Counted from the stretch's first letter, positions 36,048 through 46,919 are shown. The stretch: DNA of 64,000 nt from Terriglobia bacterium (GCA_020073525.1 JAIQFA010000007.1:37336-101335), one strand, 5' to 3'. Notes: generated by a model not told the origin, from the sequence alone. Numbers and translations: made by a program.

Positions 36048-37400
36048 ATGCTAAGACGCACGCGAACAACCAAGAAGCTGGCCAAGCGCATTGACTTGCA
36101 GTACTTCGCGCATCCGCATCCCTTCCGGAGTTGGCGTTTCTGGCTGTCCGTGGCCGTTCCCTTGCTCGCAACGGCGTGGTTTATCACGCAGCGCGCTCAA
36201 GGGGGCCAGAAGGCTTATTCTAGCGGCCAACTCTCCCATGCTCACGCGGTATTCACGCAGCAGTGCGCGCTCTGCCACGTTACGCAGGCTGGGGCATTCA
36301 CCGCGCATGTAACTGACAAGGCCTGCCTCGCGTGCCACGACGCCCCCCTGCACCACGCCAATCAGACATTTACTCCCGAATGCGCGACCTGCCACGTTGA
36401 GCACAAGGGTGCAATGCTCCTGCAGGCTACGACGGATGCGGCGTGTACCCAATGTCACGCCCAGCTACGCACGCGCGACGGACAGTCGCACTACGTTGCC
36501 AACATCACCAGCTTTGAAAACAAGCATCCGGAATTTGCGCCTCTCCGTTCAGGTCAGGCGGACGCGAGCGGAGTCAGGCTGAACCATTACGTCCACTTGC
36601 AACCGAACCTGATGGGGCCCAACAACACGCGGGTGCAGATGACGTGCGATGACTGCCACCGCGCAGCGGGCGGAGGGAATTGGCCGTACGGAGCAGAGAT
36701 GCGTCCGGTTGCGGTCAATGACGCGAACCCTGGCCGACCCCACGGCAAGGCCTATATGCCGGTGCCGGAGTTCGCGAAACATTGCGCCGCCTGCCACACT
36801 TTGCAGTTCGACAAGCGGTTCGGCAACGAGCAGGTCCCGCACGACAAGCCCGAAGTCGTGCACGCGTTTCTGATGAAGAGATTCGTCGAATACATCGCTG
36901 CGCATCCCGCTGCCGTTCACGAAGTTGAAACGCCGGATCGACAACTTCCGGAGCGGGTTCGCCTACCGCGCGTTGCGCGCAATGCCGCCGAGTGGATTCA
37001 GTTCCGCGTAGATGACGCCGAGTGGCTGCTCTATGCCAAGACTTGCAAGCAGTGCCATACGCTCACGCCGGCCAGCGGTCCGCTGCCGGAAGTTGCTAAG
37101 TCGAACCTCACCGCGCGCTGGCTGGCACATGCCGAGTTCGATCATCACGCACATCGCATGATGTCTTGCACCGCCTGCCACATTCGCACGCCCGACAGCC
37201 GGGAAACCGCCGACGTGCTATTGCCTGGAATTCAAACGTGCCAGGAGTGCCATCGCGAAAACAAGCCGACGGAAGCCGCCGAAGGCCGCTGCTTCGAGTG
37301 TCATCAGTACCACGATTGGACGAAAGCCAAACCAACCAAGGGTGGATTCACGATTCAGCAACTGCGCGGGGACGCTAAGACTCCGGTTCCGTCGGGGTAA
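36048..37400 (+). CDS. Membrane-anchored decahaem cytochrome c
   Basis: 450 residues. A basic cytosolic start (MLRRTRTTKKLAKR) leads to one membrane helix (about 31-48) with no clear cleavage site, so the protein is likely an inner-membrane-anchored periplasmic cytochrome. Ten CXXCH sites are counted: CALCH, CLACH, CATCH, CTQCH, CDDCH, CAACH, CKQCH, CTACH, CQECH and CFECH. Several free histidines (HHAH, HQYH) can serve as distal ligands. The spread of sites, four close together, a gap, then pairs, resembles NapC/NrfH-independent multihaem carriers rather than OmcA/MtrA. It is last in the NuoEF operon, 9 bp after the cytochrome b-like gene, and would receive electrons from it. Confidence 0.92.
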   Translation: MLRRTRTTKKLAKRIDLQYFAHPHPFRSWRFWLSVAVPLLATAWFITQRAQGGQKAYSSGQLSHAHAVFTQQCALCHVTQAGAFTAHVTDKACLACHDAPLHHANQTFTPECATCHVEHKGAMLLQATTDAACTQCHAQLRTRDGQSHYVANITSFENKHPEFAPLRSGQADASGVRLNHYVHLQPNLMGPNNTRVQMTCDDCHRAAGGGNWPYGAEMRPVAVNDANPGRPHGKAYMPVPEFAKHCAACHTLQFDKRFGNEQVPHDKPEVVHAFLMKRFVEYIAAHPAAVHEVETPDRQLPERVRLPRVARNAAEWIQFRVDDAEWLLYAKTCKQCHTLTPASGPLPEVAKSNLTARWLAHAEFDHHAHRMMSCTACHIRTPDSRETADVLLPGIQTCQECHRENKPTEAAEGRCFECHQYHDWTKAKPTKGGFTIQQLRGDAKTPVPSG

Positions 37401-37495
37401 GTCGCAACGCGGTGCCGTTCCTGACGGGACTCTTTTGTTTGCTCCGCGTTCCCGGCACTTACGTGCCGCGCTTTCCTATTCCGCCGCTTCGCGGC
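37401..37495 (-). repeat. Dispersed stem-loop repeat, copy 2
   Basis: In reverse complement this 95-bp stretch follows copy 1 (26808-26905) almost base for base: the GCCGC-GAA-GCGGC stem, CGGCAC-GTAA-GTGCCG stem, the GAGTCCCGTCAGG segment and the shared GTTGCGAC end. It fills half of the 185-bp gap between the convergent decahaem gene and the large cytochrome gene. Stem bases are conserved while loops and spacers vary. Confidence 0.75.
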
Positions 37496-37585
37496 GGCGG
37501 TAACCTGCTTGTTCCACTTCTTTGCAGGCCTTAGGCTGCGACCTAAAATCGAGTCACCCTCGGGACACCTGGCGACATGCCAGCG

Positions 37586-40500
37586 CTACCGTCGGTCGAC
37601 AACCGGTGGTTCATCGGTCACAGTGAACACTTTTCCGTTATGCAAATACATGCGTTCCATCTCCTGACGGTTGAAGGGACGCGCGCCTCGTCGTCCGAAT
37701 ACGGCCAGCTGATTTCCGTTCTCGTCGACCGCGCGGTCACGGTCGATTCCCTTCGACACCGCCAGAGCCGGGCCGTGCGTGCGATAGGTCGCAATCAGCT
37801 TGGGGGTGGGCCGAGGGCTGAAGCCGCCGAATGCTGGGTTGTCGGGCGGCGAGAATAACTGCACAACCCGCAAACCGTTCTGTCCGTCCGCTATATAGGC
37901 GAACAAGCTCGAGCTCACCATGCCCAGCTTCACGTCATTGGCGTCGCTGATTTCGCCTCCGGCGTTGAATATCTGATCGAGTCTGGGTTGTTCGGGGTGT
38001 TCGACATCCACGATGGCCACTCCCTGTTTCCCGCTCGCAACATACGCGTACGTGCGAGCGACATACAGGTTGCGCGCGTCCTCGAGCGGGACCATCGCAC
38101 CCATCACCGGCTTCGGCTGGGCGATGTGCGTGACATCCAAAATTTTCAGGCCTTCGCGATCCACCACAAACGCATACCGGAATTGCACGGCGACTCCGCG
38201 TGGGTCGTTCAAGAACGGCGGTCCTATTTCAGCAGTCACTTTCGGTTGTAGCGGATTGTCGAGATCAACCACGACCAATCCACGCTCGCAGAGAATGTAG
38301 GCATAGGTTCCGGCAATGGTGATGCGGCGGGCGCCATTCAAGATTCCGTTGGGATTGAACGCCAACGCCCGCTTGAGAAAGTTGTTTGCTGGATTGCCGT
38401 CGAGCAGCGTGCCTACGCCGGGGCTCTTGCTTTTGAGATCGGGATTGCCGACGATCACCAGACCTTCGTATTTGTCGGCGACGTAGAGAAATCCGTACAT
38501 CAAATGGATGGATTGTTCTTCGTTCTCCTTGCGATGCGAGCGCAGCGGATCCACGCCGAGGGTTGTTGGAGTTGCGACCGCCATTGCGTATTTGGTTGGC
38601 AAGTAGAATCGTTGTCCCAGCGGCGAGACCGGCGCCGTGATCATGCGCTCCGAGATATCTTTGTTGTCGATGTTGGCAATGTCGTAGACGCGAAGACCGT
38701 GTTTGCCCATGGCGGCATAGAGATATTCTCCGCGCGCCTGCAAATCGAGGACCTCCGAGCCCGGATGATGCTGGCTCTCTTTCAACACACGATGGTTTTC
38801 GATGTGTTTGTTGTAGTTGTCGGGGTAAGCAATCTTTTGGAAATCACTGCCAATCACCGCGGGCGGCTCATCATGCTCGGTCACCGCCACTGCTTCATAG
38901 CCCTTGTTGCCGCTGGCTACGAAAACGTACCGTCCCAGGAAGTTCATGAAATTCGTGCCCTGGAGGAGCAGTTGCGCCATCCAGGCATTGTTATCGTTGG
39001 CGCGTGAGACATGACAGTCAGGGCAGGCCTTGGTTTCTTTCCCCCGTACCGTGTGTGGGACGAACGTGCTGAACGACTGTCCGCTGAAGCCTTCCGCGGA
39101 AATGGTTTGCTGCTGATAGTAGAGCCAGTCACGATCGTTGTTCTGCGAACTGACCAAGACCGCGCAGGCCGAGCGCACAGGCGCTACACGATTTCCGGTC
39201 ACGGTGCCGTCAATTCCGAGCGTGTAGATATCGTCGCGCAGGACCTGAAAGTTGTAGGAAGTCCAGTTCCGCGTAGTCAGGCCTTCGTTGTGCAGCATGG
39301 GCATGCGCTGGTTGGCGCTCATCGAAAGATGGCAGCCATAGCAGGTGGGCGCCCACGAGGAATGGCACGTATAGCAAGTCATCCGGCTGTTCCGGTGAGC
39401 GAGCTTGGATTGGTCTTCCTTTGGTGGTACCTCACCCCAAGTTTGCCCGTCCTGTTGGATGGTCTTGGCCAGGCGCGATTTTTCGCTGTAATGCGGGTTT
39501 CCGGGAGTGATCGTGTCCCGCACCTGCACCACTTCCCATTCCTTTTCCTTATCGAGCATCGAGCGCTGATACAACCGGTCGTCCTTCCAATAGAAGCGGC
39601 GTTCCTGCCAGGGCGTGCGCAGCCCTGCGAGATTGGTGCCGCCAGCAGGCGCTGCCGTGCCCGATGTCACCAACGAGGCACGTTGCTGAATGGTGCCGTG
39701 GCAATCCACACAATCGATCTCGATGGCATTGCGCGTCTCGCCATAGAGCTTGCCATTGCCGTGGCTGTCCTGCTCGAAGTGGCAGTCGATGCAATGCATC
39801 CCCTTTTCGAGATGGATATCTTTGAGGTGGACCGCCTTCTTGAACTTCTCGGGATCGTCGAACGAAACAATTTTGTCATCCGGATCGAGCAGGTTGCCTT
39901 TGCGGTCGTGCTTGAAGACGGCACGGAAAATCCAGCCGTGACTATGGAAATCGGCAAACTGGGTGTGTTGAAGCTGCTGGTTGAATTCAGGCGTGCCGGT
40001 TTTTTCCAGAAAGGCGGTGTCGGACCAGAGGCCGCGAACCGCCGAGCCCTCGGGATTCCGCGTCTGAACGCGGTTTTGCTCGTCAGCGTTCGGATGTTTT
40101 TGCTGAGCCGGCCACATGTGTTCGCCGTCCATTTCGTTGTCCCACCAGGTGTAGCCGAAGTAGGTGGAGACCATATTTGTGCCTGGATGAATGTGGCAGA
40201 CAATGCATTGGCTCGATGGAATGGACCGCGTGAACTGATGGCGAATGGGATGGCCAGACTCGTTACGCGGAATGGTGGGATCGGAAGTCCCGGTTTGTCC
40301 TTGATTGCCGTGGACGGCGTACGCGCCGGAATGTTCAGGCGAACGGTCGTCGGCGTAGATCACGTGGCAGGCACTGCATCCGCTGGCACGGTAATCGCCG
40401 GGATGATCGTTGGTGCCCGGAAACGAGAGCAGCGGGTCCAGCAGGCGAGTCTTCTGCAGGCCCAGAAAAACCGGGTCGGTGCGCAGTTCGGTGCCGAAGC

Positions 40501-41320
40501 CGCGCGTGCTCAGCTTGATCTCGGGCTTTCCGGGATCTTCTTCCAGTCTGGGATTGCCGACTTCCGGTTTCGCTTTGCCTCCACGCTCAAACACGCGCAA
40601 CACATTTCCGGGCTGAGAAACTTCCCAGCGCTGCAGCGGATCGAGATAAGGAAGAATTCCCTTCTTGCTGATTTCTTCCGGCGTGGGCGGCGGAAATGTC
40701 GTCAGGCGCCGAGGGCTGCCATCGGGGCCGTAGCTCTCTCCGAACTGCGGCGCCTTCAAGGGGAAGGCGCCGTTGTTGTAGAGTGCCGCGCCCCATAGCA
40801 TGGCCCCGTGCGTCATCATGCTCATCTGAACTTTGCGCACTTCCGCGGTATGACATCCGGAAGTCCCGCAGGTTTTTTCCGCTACTCGCAAGTCTCCGGG
40901 ATTTACGAAGCGCACGTAGTCCCAGCTTTCCCGCAACCAGCCCGTGTAGGCACGCTCTGGATTGGAAGACGAATGCGCGTCCTTGGGATTGCTGGGCTGA
41001 GGATGGGCCTGCCTCTTCGCCTCTGCATACGCGGCAGAATTCTGCGGAATATCCGAAGCGATGTGCGCCTCACTATTGCCCCCGTGACAATCGGTGCAGC
41101 CCAGGCGAACCGTGCCCGTGACGTGCATGGTGGGACTGTCGGTCGAGGTGTGGCAAGTCAGGCAGCCGGTTGATTTCCGGTCGGCATCGGTTTGAGATTG
41201 AAGGAGCAGAACATTTTCGCTGTCTTGTGCGGGCGCAGACCTAGCAGTGCGGGCTCCAACCCCGCACAGTAAGATCATCACAGTGAAAACACCAACAACG
41301 TAGTGAAGTACGAATCTCAC
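37586..41320 (-). CDS. Large multihaem cytochrome c with C-terminal LVIVD propeller
   Basis: 1244 residues with a signal peptide (about 1-29). Ten haem sites are visible in the first about 770 residues: CLTCH (53-57), CTDCH (75-79), CX4CH CGTSGCH (151-157), CSACH, CIVCH, CIDCH, CVDCH, CYTCH, CYGCH and CPDCH. The last about 400 residues carry LVIVD-type repeats ([65 protein letters not shown]), a propeller often found on cell-surface proteins. It follows the outer-membrane barrel gene by 16 bp. Barrel plus large cytochrome is the layout of porin-cytochrome conduits for electron transfer across the outer membrane. Whether it is exposed at the surface or inside the periplasm is not shown by sequence. 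Confidence 0.9.
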   Translation of the reverse strand: MRFVLHYVVGVFTVMILLCGVGARTARSAPAQDSENVLLLQSQTDADRKSTGCLTCHTSTDSPTMHVTGTVRLGCTDCHGGNSEAHIASDIPQNSAAYAEAKRQAHPQPSNPKDAHSSSNPERAYTGWLRESWDYVRFVNPGDLRVAEKTCGTSGCHTAEVRKVQMSMMTHGAMLWGAALYNNGAFPLKAPQFGESYGPDGSPRRLTTFPPPTPEEISKKGILPYLDPLQRWEVSQPGNVLRVFERGGKAKPEVGNPRLEEDPGKPEIKLSTRGFGTELRTDPVFLGLQKTRLLDPLLSFPGTNDHPGDYRASGCSACHVIYADDRSPEHSGAYAVHGNQGQTGTSDPTIPRNESGHPIRHQFTRSIPSSQCIVCHIHPGTNMVSTYFGYTWWDNEMDGEHMWPAQQKHPNADEQNRVQTRNPEGSAVRGLWSDTAFLEKTGTPEFNQQLQHTQFADFHSHGWIFRAVFKHDRKGNLLDPDDKIVSFDDPEKFKKAVHLKDIHLEKGMHCIDCHFEQDSHGNGKLYGETRNAIEIDCVDCHGTIQQRASLVTSGTAAPAGGTNLAGLRTPWQERRFYWKDDRLYQRSMLDKEKEWEVVQVRDTITPGNPHYSEKSRLAKTIQQDGQTWGEVPPKEDQSKLAHRNSRMTCYTCHSSWAPTCYGCHLSMSANQRMPMLHNEGLTTRNWTSYNFQVLRDDIYTLGIDGTVTGNRVAPVRSACAVLVSSQNNDRDWLYYQQQTISAEGFSGQSFSTFVPHTVRGKETKACPDCHVSRANDNNAWMAQLLLQGTNFMNFLGRYVFVASGNKGYEAVAVTEHDEPPAVIGSDFQKIAYPDNYNKHIENHRVLKESQHHPGSEVLDLQARGEYLYAAMGKHGLRVYDIANIDNKDISERMITAPVSPLGQRFYLPTKYAMAVATPTTLGVDPLRSHRKENEEQSIHLMYGFLYVADKYEGLVIVGNPDLKSKSPGVGTLLDGNPANNFLKRALAFNPNGILNGARRITIAGTYAYILCERGLVVVDLDNPLQPKVTAEIGPPFLNDPRGVAVQFRYAFVVDREGLKILDVTHIAQPKPVMGAMVPLEDARNLYVARTYAYVASGKQGVAIVDVEHPEQPRLDQIFNAGGEISDANDVKLGMVSSSLFAYIADGQNGLRVVQLFSPPDNPAFGGFSPRPTPKLIATYRTHGPALAVSKGIDRDRAVDENGNQLAVFGRRGARPFNRQEMERMYLHNGKVFTVTDEPPVVDRR

Positions 41321-41336
41321 GTTCCCTCGATCAATT

Positions 41337-43517
41337 TCAAAACTGAAACTTCACGTTGCCGAAAACGGAGAACATAACTTTGCCGTTGTAGATATCATCC
41401 AGGCCTTGACCAGGCACCAAGGCCGATGCTCCGCCTCGAACCACGATGTTCTCGCTGAGCGGAGGGCGATACTCGAAGCCTGCGCCAAAATCCGTCCCGA
41501 TACTGTGGCGGATCGGACGCTGGAACAGCAGCAACTCCAGTGGCTCAGTTCGGTCGAAGCGCAGATAGTTCGAGTTAACGAACGCTCGAAGCTTCGGCGT
41601 TACATCGAAATCCGCTCCTAAGTTGAAAACATAAATGCCCGGGTTTACGAAGTTCGCCTGGCCCTCTTCTTTACTCGATCGCAGATCGGGCAACAGGCTC
41701 ATGGGGTTGACCAAGGCCACACCCGTGGCCGTCAGCCGGATGCCTTCGCGATCCCAGAAACTGTTGTCGGTGCCGGCAAAGTGAGTATCGTCCACGATCG
41801 AGTCGAACCCGCGCGCGGTGCCGTCCGTGCGGGAAGCGCCGGAGCGATTACTGGAATCGCCCGACGCGTAAAAGAACGAGGCGCGGTAACGCACCCAGTC
41901 CTTGTCCACGGAGAGTTCCAAGGCCGCCATCTGCGCGTTGATGTTGACGGGCCGTCCGGCGATCGTGTTGAAGTCGTCGTGCCCCAGCGCTTGGTAGAAG
42001 GCATTGCTCACGTTCAGGCGTCCGATGTGTCCGTTGCCCGCCCATCCGAGGTAATAAGCACGAATGTTATGAGGATGGACTGTGCCATTCACCACCGCGC
42101 CAACGGGCTCCGGACGCACCAGAAAGCCGTTGTCATCGTAGTGAACGGTGGCATTGTCCTGGTTGTAGTGAAAGCTGAACTCGGTGGTGTAGCCCTTGGC
42201 AAGAAAATCCTGGATGTAGAAGTTCGCGACGTAGACCTGCTGTCCTCGATCCTCAAACGTGTTCAAGCCGCTGTTGGTATTTTTCTCGAGCAAATGGAAC
42301 CATGCGAGATTGTACGCCAGGCGGTTGGAGCGCAGATTCCCAAAGATACGAACGCCGGGCTGCTCCTCCGAGAAGAGGAATCCGCGGAAATCACTGGTGA
42401 ACTGCTGGATTCCGGCCCGCACGGAGACGAAATCATAATTCGGACTGAGGTCATGCAGCTTGGCTTCGACAAAGGCTTCCTGCAAGCCGACATGCGTGTC
42501 GAAGCGGTTTGTGCCCTTGCGCGTGTCGACGTTTACGATCCCGCGTTCGCCCGTTTGCAGGTAGTTGAGATTGATTTCAGGTGTGAGCCGAAAGCGAAAG
42601 TCCACAGGACGAAAACTGGTGTCACCGCGGAAGAGGTCGAACGACAAACGCAGGTTCTCGGAAACGAATTCCTGCCCACCCCGTCCAAAGAAACCGCTGC
42701 TGCCGGGATCCTGTGCGTTCAAGCCGCTGGGCACTGGGACGCGGCGGCCGTCGAAACCAGTCTCGCTCGTTCCCGTGAAATTGAGAAACCAGCGCTGGCC
42801 GAAGATGGGGTAGTCACCCTTGATCCGGTTGCGGTTGAAAGGATCGTACCAGTGACCCTTCACGTACGGCGCGTCGGGCTGGGTTTCGTAGCGGCGCCAC
42901 TCGGGCATGGCGATATCCCAGCGGTCAGGGCGGGGTGAGAAATTGGCGGAGTCCGGTGGAATTGGCTCCGCTGTCGCGGGGGACTCCCCTTGAGAAGCGG
43001 GACTTCGGATTCCGGGATACGGCGTTGCAGGACTGGCAGGCGCTGCGGGAATGCATGGGATTCCCGGTACGCCCGATGGGCACATGGTTGCCGGAACCTT
43101 CTCGTCGGACGCCTGCAGTTCCAGTTCGAGAACGGTGAGTTCCGGCTTGCTCACCTCAAAGCTGGGAATGATCTTGGTCTGGAATCCTTCCCGGACGAGT
43201 TTGACCTCATAGACTCCCAGGCGGATGTCCCGCAGGCGGAAGATGCCTTCCGCGTCAGTGGTGGTGGAGTAATGTTGATCGCTGGTCGTGCTGCGCAGAT
43301 CAAGCTGCACGGCAGGAATCGCACGCCCGCTCTGGTCGCGAATCAAACCCTGTAATGTGGCAGTACTGGCCGGAGGGCGTTCCGGAATTCGGCGGTTAGA
43401 CTGGCCTTGCGCCTGGCGCGCGAAAAGAAGAGACGAGAATGCAAACAAGCACAGAAAAAAACTAAAGCATGGCAGACATGATAGGGACCACCGGAGCGCA
43501 CGCCCGCCTGTCTGCAC
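41337..43517 (-). CDS. Outer-membrane beta-barrel (porin-like) with N-terminal carboxypeptidase-regulatory domain
   Basis: 726 residues from a GTG at 43517; the ribosome site is weak (AGGA about 13 nt upstream). A long hydrophobic export segment (about 11-33) ends near AQGQS. Residues about 50-130 are a CarboxypepD_reg-like domain ([47 protein letters not shown]). A Pro-rich spacer follows, then a barrel-like region with alternating aromatic strands ([39 protein letters not shown]) ending in VKFQF, as outer-membrane barrels do. No TonB plug is recognised. It is the first gene of a two-gene operon with the ten-haem cytochrome, so it may form the pore part of a porin-cytochrome conduit. Confidence 0.82.
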   Translation of the reverse strand: MQTGGRALRWSLSCLPCFSFFLCLFAFSSLLFARQAQGQSNRRIPERPPASTATLQGLIRDQSGRAIPAVQLDLRSTTSDQHYSTTTDAEGIFRLRDIRLGVYEVKLVREGFQTKIIPSFEVSKPELTVLELELQASDEKVPATMCPSGVPGIPCIPAAPASPATPYPGIRSPASQGESPATAEPIPPDSANFSPRPDRWDIAMPEWRRYETQPDAPYVKGHWYDPFNRNRIKGDYPIFGQRWFLNFTGTSETGFDGRRVPVPSGLNAQDPGSSGFFGRGGQEFVSENLRLSFDLFRGDTSFRPVDFRFRLTPEINLNYLQTGERGIVNVDTRKGTNRFDTHVGLQEAFVEAKLHDLSPNYDFVSVRAGIQQFTSDFRGFLFSEEQPGVRIFGNLRSNRLAYNLAWFHLLEKNTNSGLNTFEDRGQQVYVANFYIQDFLAKGYTTEFSFHYNQDNATVHYDDNGFLVRPEPVGAVVNGTVHPHNIRAYYLGWAGNGHIGRLNVSNAFYQALGHDDFNTIAGRPVNINAQMAALELSVDKDWVRYRASFFYASGDSSNRSGASRTDGTARGFDSIVDDTHFAGTDNSFWDREGIRLTATGVALVNPMSLLPDLRSSKEEGQANFVNPGIYVFNLGADFDVTPKLRAFVNSNYLRFDRTEPLELLLFQRPIRHSIGTDFGAGFEYRPPLSENIVVRGGASALVPGQGLDDIYNGKVMFSVFGNVKFQF

Positions 43518-43637
43518 CCGTCCGCACCATCCTAATGAGATTTATTTTCCTTGGTACCATAGCCACGTCGCGCATGCAAAGAAAACCGCAGCACGCGACT
43601 ACGTTTCGTCACTAGCTACTGGGGTATCGCTCCACTT

Positions 43638-43656
43638 GCCGGGCGTGGCGCCCGGC
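43638..43656. terminator. Perfect 8-bp hairpin after the CHASE2 cyclase gene
   Basis: GCCGGGCG-TGG-CGCCCGGC forms a strong GC stem with a 3-nt loop, 20 bp past the cyclase stop and 121 bp before the barrel gene. No T tract follows on the minus strand, so it may be a Rho-dependent pause, attenuator or RNA-stabilising stem instead. Confidence 0.4.
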
Positions 43657-43675
43657 TCTCCACCAGCAGCCCCCG

Positions 43676-46048
43676 CTACTTCGTTTTCATCACGTACACG
43701 CCGTCCCAGTCCGGCTCCGGCGCGTTCTGCATGAACTCCAATACGCGGTCCATAAAGATCTGCGTGGGACCATCGTCCGGGAAATGGGTCAGCATTTCTC
43801 CCAGGCGACTGGCTGCTTCCTGCCAGTTCTGTTCGCGATACGCCTCCATCGCGTGGTTGTACTGGGACAGTAGTGGTTCGTATTTCTGTTTGTTTGCGAC
43901 GAAGTCCAGCAGTTCATAGATCGTGACTGGCTGGTTCTTGCCTTTCACGCGGATCTTATCCAGATCGCGGCAAACAAACTGGTCGGCGATCTCGCGGTAG
44001 GTCCCTTCGCTGATCACGATGCGGCCGCGATATTCCTTGGTGATTCCCTCCAGGCGGGACGCGAGGTTCACGTTGTCGCCCATCACTGTCCATGCCAGGC
44101 GCTTGGCGGAACCCATGTTGCCCACGTTGACCGGGCCGGTGTTCAAGCCAACACCGATCGCAATTTGCTTTCGGCCTTCCGCTTTCCACTTGGCATTGAG
44201 TTTGTCCAGGCCTTGGATCATCTGCAGAGCGCAGGTGCAGGCGCGGTAGGCGTGATCGGTCTGCGGATAAGGCGACCCCCAGAATGCCATGATGGCGTCG
44301 CCGATATATTTGTCGAGCGTGCCCAGGTTCTGAAAAATCACTTGGGTCATCTCGCCCAGATACTCATTCAGCAAGAGCACCAGTTCATCCGCGGTCAGGC
44401 CCTCGGAGAGCGTAGTGAAACCGCGGATGTCGCTGAACATCACCGTGAGGTCCTTGGTCTCTCCGCCGGGCCGGATGTATTTCTGCGGATCCTTTTCGAT
44501 CAACGCGATCACGCCGGGGGAAAGGTACTGCGAGAAGGTCTTGCGGATCTTCCTTTTCTCGCCTTCCTCGAAGATCATCCGGAAGCTGGTGATGACTGCG
44601 TAGTTCACCACCAGCGTACCTGCCGGAACCACGCAACTCAGCCAGAGTCCCCAGTGCGCAAAGCTGAAGTAGATGAACCAGGCGAAGGCTACCAGGGTCA
44701 GGAAAACTGAGATGGTTGAATACAGCGGCTTGATGCGGCTGAACCAGAATCCGAAAACCAGGCCAAACAGCAGGATGAACCCCGTGTCGATCAATTCCTC
44801 ATGCAGGCCGCGCGTGAGGAAACTGCGTCCCTTCTCGTCACTGTGGAGAAGGTTGTCGATGATGTTGGCGTGTACCTCGACCCCCATGTACCCGGCATCC
44901 TGCTTTTCAAACGGGGTGCTGCGCAAATCGCCAATACCGAGGGCGGTGCCGCCCACCAGCACGATCTTGTTCTTGAAGGTGTCGGGAGGCACGGCGCCAC
45001 TGAGCACATCCCACATCGAGTAGTGCTGGTACGTGTGGTATGGGCCCGCAAAGTTGATGAGTACGCTGCCATCGTGCCAGGGTCGCAGGTTGTGGCGACC
45101 GAACTGGATACGCTCCAGCCCGTTTTCCGAGATGTAAGCTGCGATCTCCTGGTCTGGAATCTCTTCGTATTCCCGCAACGCCTGCATGTCCAGCGACGGA
45201 AAGAAATCCTTGTCCTGGTAGCGCGCGATAAGCAGACCCCGCCGCAACGTGCCGTCGGGATCGGGGTTTGTGTTAAAGAAACCGTAGGAGGCGGCAGACT
45301 CGGCAAGCTGAGCGAGGTTCGCCTCCGCGCCGGGGTAAACGCCGCCGCCGTTCTCCAGCCAGGCGCGGCCCATATCGAAATCGCGGCCCTGCGATTTGAC
45401 TTTAAGCACCTGGGGAAATGCCTTGGCCCAGATAATATTGAAATATTCCTCCGCCCGTTTGGGGTCGGAAGATTGCGCGCGCTCCCGGTCAAGAAACAGA
45501 TGACCGAGGACCACCCTGCCGGATTGTTGCAGAGCGGCAGCAAACAGGGCGTCGTGATCGCCGGCGGCTTCGAGTTGTCTGATCTTGGCCGTAACTTTCG
45601 CCGGAGCCGAGGAGCCAAGCTCGCGCTGCAACTGATGGAGCGCCTGCTGGCTGGAATTGTTCTCTGGCGTCGGGAAAGTGGCGTCGAATGCAATCACGCC
45701 CGCGCCGCCTGCGCTCAGTCGGTTCACGAGTAATGCATAGGAAGTGCGCGGCAGGGGAAAAGCGCCGACATTCTGGAGGGTTTTTTCGTCGATGCCGACG
45801 ATCACGATGCGTTCGTCGTGGGGCCGCTGTCCGCGTGCCGCAAAACGCATGTCCAGCGAACGCTGCTCAACGTTTTGCAGGAATAGAAAACCAGCGGAAG
45901 TGTTGCCGCCAATCCCGGCAAAAGCGAACAGCAACAGACCCGCCAAGGTGACCAGCAAGGCGAGAGCCAGGTCCACCTGTCGGACTGAAAATCTACCTAG
46001 CTTCGCGGACCAGCGGGACCACCTTTGTTCGCCGAGCGTCATAACCAT
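43676..46048 (-). CDS. CHASE2-domain membrane adenylate cyclase (class III)
   Basis: 790 residues. One N-terminal membrane helix (about 27-47) precedes an exported CHASE2 sensor domain (about 55-400: EQRSLDMRFAARG, RIVIVGIDEKTLQNVGAFPLPRTSYA, GVIAFDATF, DVLSGAVPPDTFKNKIVLVGGTA). Three membrane helices (about 415-500) follow, then the class III catalytic domain: VMFSDIRGFTTLSEG with a metal aspartate, LDKYIGDAIMAFWG and WTVMGDNVNLASRLEG. The Lys of DKYIGD and the Thr of WTVMGD are the residues found in bacterial adenylate, not guanylate, cyclases. It makes cAMP in response to an outside signal. A FecR gene lies 61 bp upstream on the same strand, a frequent partner of CHASE2 cyclases, and a cNMP-binding redox protein is encoded 8.6 kb away. 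Confidence 0.93.
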   Translation of the reverse strand: MVMTLGEQRWSRWSAKLGRFSVRQVDLALALLVTLAGLLLFAFAGIGGNTSAGFLFLQNVEQRSLDMRFAARGQRPHDERIVIVGIDEKTLQNVGAFPLPRTSYALLVNRLSAGGAGVIAFDATFPTPENNSSQQALHQLQRELGSSAPAKVTAKIRQLEAAGDHDALFAAALQQSGRVVLGHLFLDRERAQSSDPKRAEEYFNIIWAKAFPQVLKVKSQGRDFDMGRAWLENGGGVYPGAEANLAQLAESAASYGFFNTNPDPDGTLRRGLLIARYQDKDFFPSLDMQALREYEEIPDQEIAAYISENGLERIQFGRHNLRPWHDGSVLINFAGPYHTYQHYSMWDVLSGAVPPDTFKNKIVLVGGTALGIGDLRSTPFEKQDAGYMGVEVHANIIDNLLHSDEKGRSFLTRGLHEELIDTGFILLFGLVFGFWFSRIKPLYSTISVFLTLVAFAWFIYFSFAHWGLWLSCVVPAGTLVVNYAVITSFRMIFEEGEKRKIRKTFSQYLSPGVIALIEKDPQKYIRPGGETKDLTVMFSDIRGFTTLSEGLTADELVLLLNEYLGEMTQVIFQNLGTLDKYIGDAIMAFWGSPYPQTDHAYRACTCALQMIQGLDKLNAKWKAEGRKQIAIGVGLNTGPVNVGNMGSAKRLAWTVMGDNVNLASRLEGITKEYRGRIVISEGTYREIADQFVCRDLDKIRVKGKNQPVTIYELLDFVANKQKYEPLLSQYNHAMEAYREQNWQEAASRLGEMLTHFPDDGPTQIFMDRVLEFMQNAPEPDWDGVYVMKTK

Positions 46049-46109
46049 CGCGATTCCAGGCTAGCGTTGCTCGGACATGACGACGCATGGATGTAATGAG
46101 CCAGACTAG

Positions 46110-46919
46110 TTATCGGCACTTGGGATTTTGCGGACTGCATCCCGTTGTGCTCGGACTCCCACTCGAGCCGAGTTGCGTCACCCCGACCGTCCATCCCACC
46201 GCTGCCACTCCAACGCCAAGGATAATGTTGCGTACCAGATGCGGATGTGGGACTGCTGGTAGGGGATCGGGGACAGACGTATCTTCGATGCTGGCCCGCT
46301 GCAACTCAGGTGTCGTGGTCTGTGGCTCAAAACCCGCGGGAGGAACCTCCGAGGTGATCACGACCATCTGCCCGGCGCTGACTTGGATCTGATTCTGAGT
46401 TGATTCCCCGGAATTCTTGACGACCTTCGCATTGCCAATCGGGGCAACCCACACCTTCCCTGTATAGCAGATGACGGTAGTCTGATTGCCGTTGTAGCCT
46501 ACATAGAAATCAGTACCGATCACTCCGATCACGGCGTTGGGAGTCTTCATCTCGAACTTGCCGCCAGGCTGCGTGACCTTGACCACCTTGCTCCGTACCT
46601 TCCCTAAATTCATTTCCAGCGAGGTCTGCTGCGAAGCAGCATCATGCTGGACCACTCGCAGTTCGCTGTTCGAACCCACGCTGAGGATGGACCCGTCCGT
46701 GAGACTGGCGCGCAGACGGCCCTTCTGTTCAGTCTTGAGCAGATCATTCCACTCCAGGTTGTCGTTGACCTTGGCGGTCTTGGCGTTCCGTGTGGCCATC
46801 GGAATCAAAGCCCGTATCTGACCGGCAGGTTGCCCTCCAGCCGCGGGCGCACACACCGCAGGTAGCGGCGACATCAAAAGGCACAGCAATCCAGCAATAA
46901 GACGTCTGAATGGAGTCAA
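46110..46919 (-). CDS. Exported FecR-domain protein
   Basis: The frame opens at 46994 (ATG) with another ATG at 46976, but I favour the TTG at 46919. It has GGAAGGGG upstream, starts a textbook signal peptide (TPFRRLIAGLLCLLMSPLPAVCA) and lies downstream of a good promoter (46967-46994) that would overlap the other starts. The product is 269 residues with a FecR domain (about 60-190): DLLKTEQKGRLRASLTDGSILSVGSNSELRV, KFEMKTPNAVIGVIGTDFYV, and CYTGKVWV. A hydrophobic stretch near the C-terminus (NIILGVGVAAVGWTVGV) may anchor it. FecR domains in this setting are periplasmic sensors or binding domains. It precedes the CHASE2 cyclase and probably forms a sensing pair with it. Confidence 0.85.
   Translation of the reverse strand: MTPFRRLIAGLLCLLMSPLPAVCAPAAGGQPAGQIRALIPMATRNAKTAKVNDNLEWNDLLKTEQKGRLRASLTDGSILSVGSNSELRVVQHDAASQQTSLEMNLGKVRSKVVKVTQPGGKFEMKTPNAVIGVIGTDFYVGYNGNQTTVICYTGKVWVAPIGNAKVVKNSGESTQNQIQVSAGQMVVITSEVPPAGFEPQTTTPELQRASIEDTSVPDPLPAVPHPHLVRNIILGVGVAAVGWTVGVTQLGSSGSPSTTGCSPQNPKCR

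Noticed and set aside
39011..40798. 595-codon plus-strand open frame opposite the large cytochrome gene
   Set aside because: It mirrors the ten-haem/LVIVD gene, has no recognisable domain or ribosome site, and the minus-strand reading has CXXCH sites throughout.
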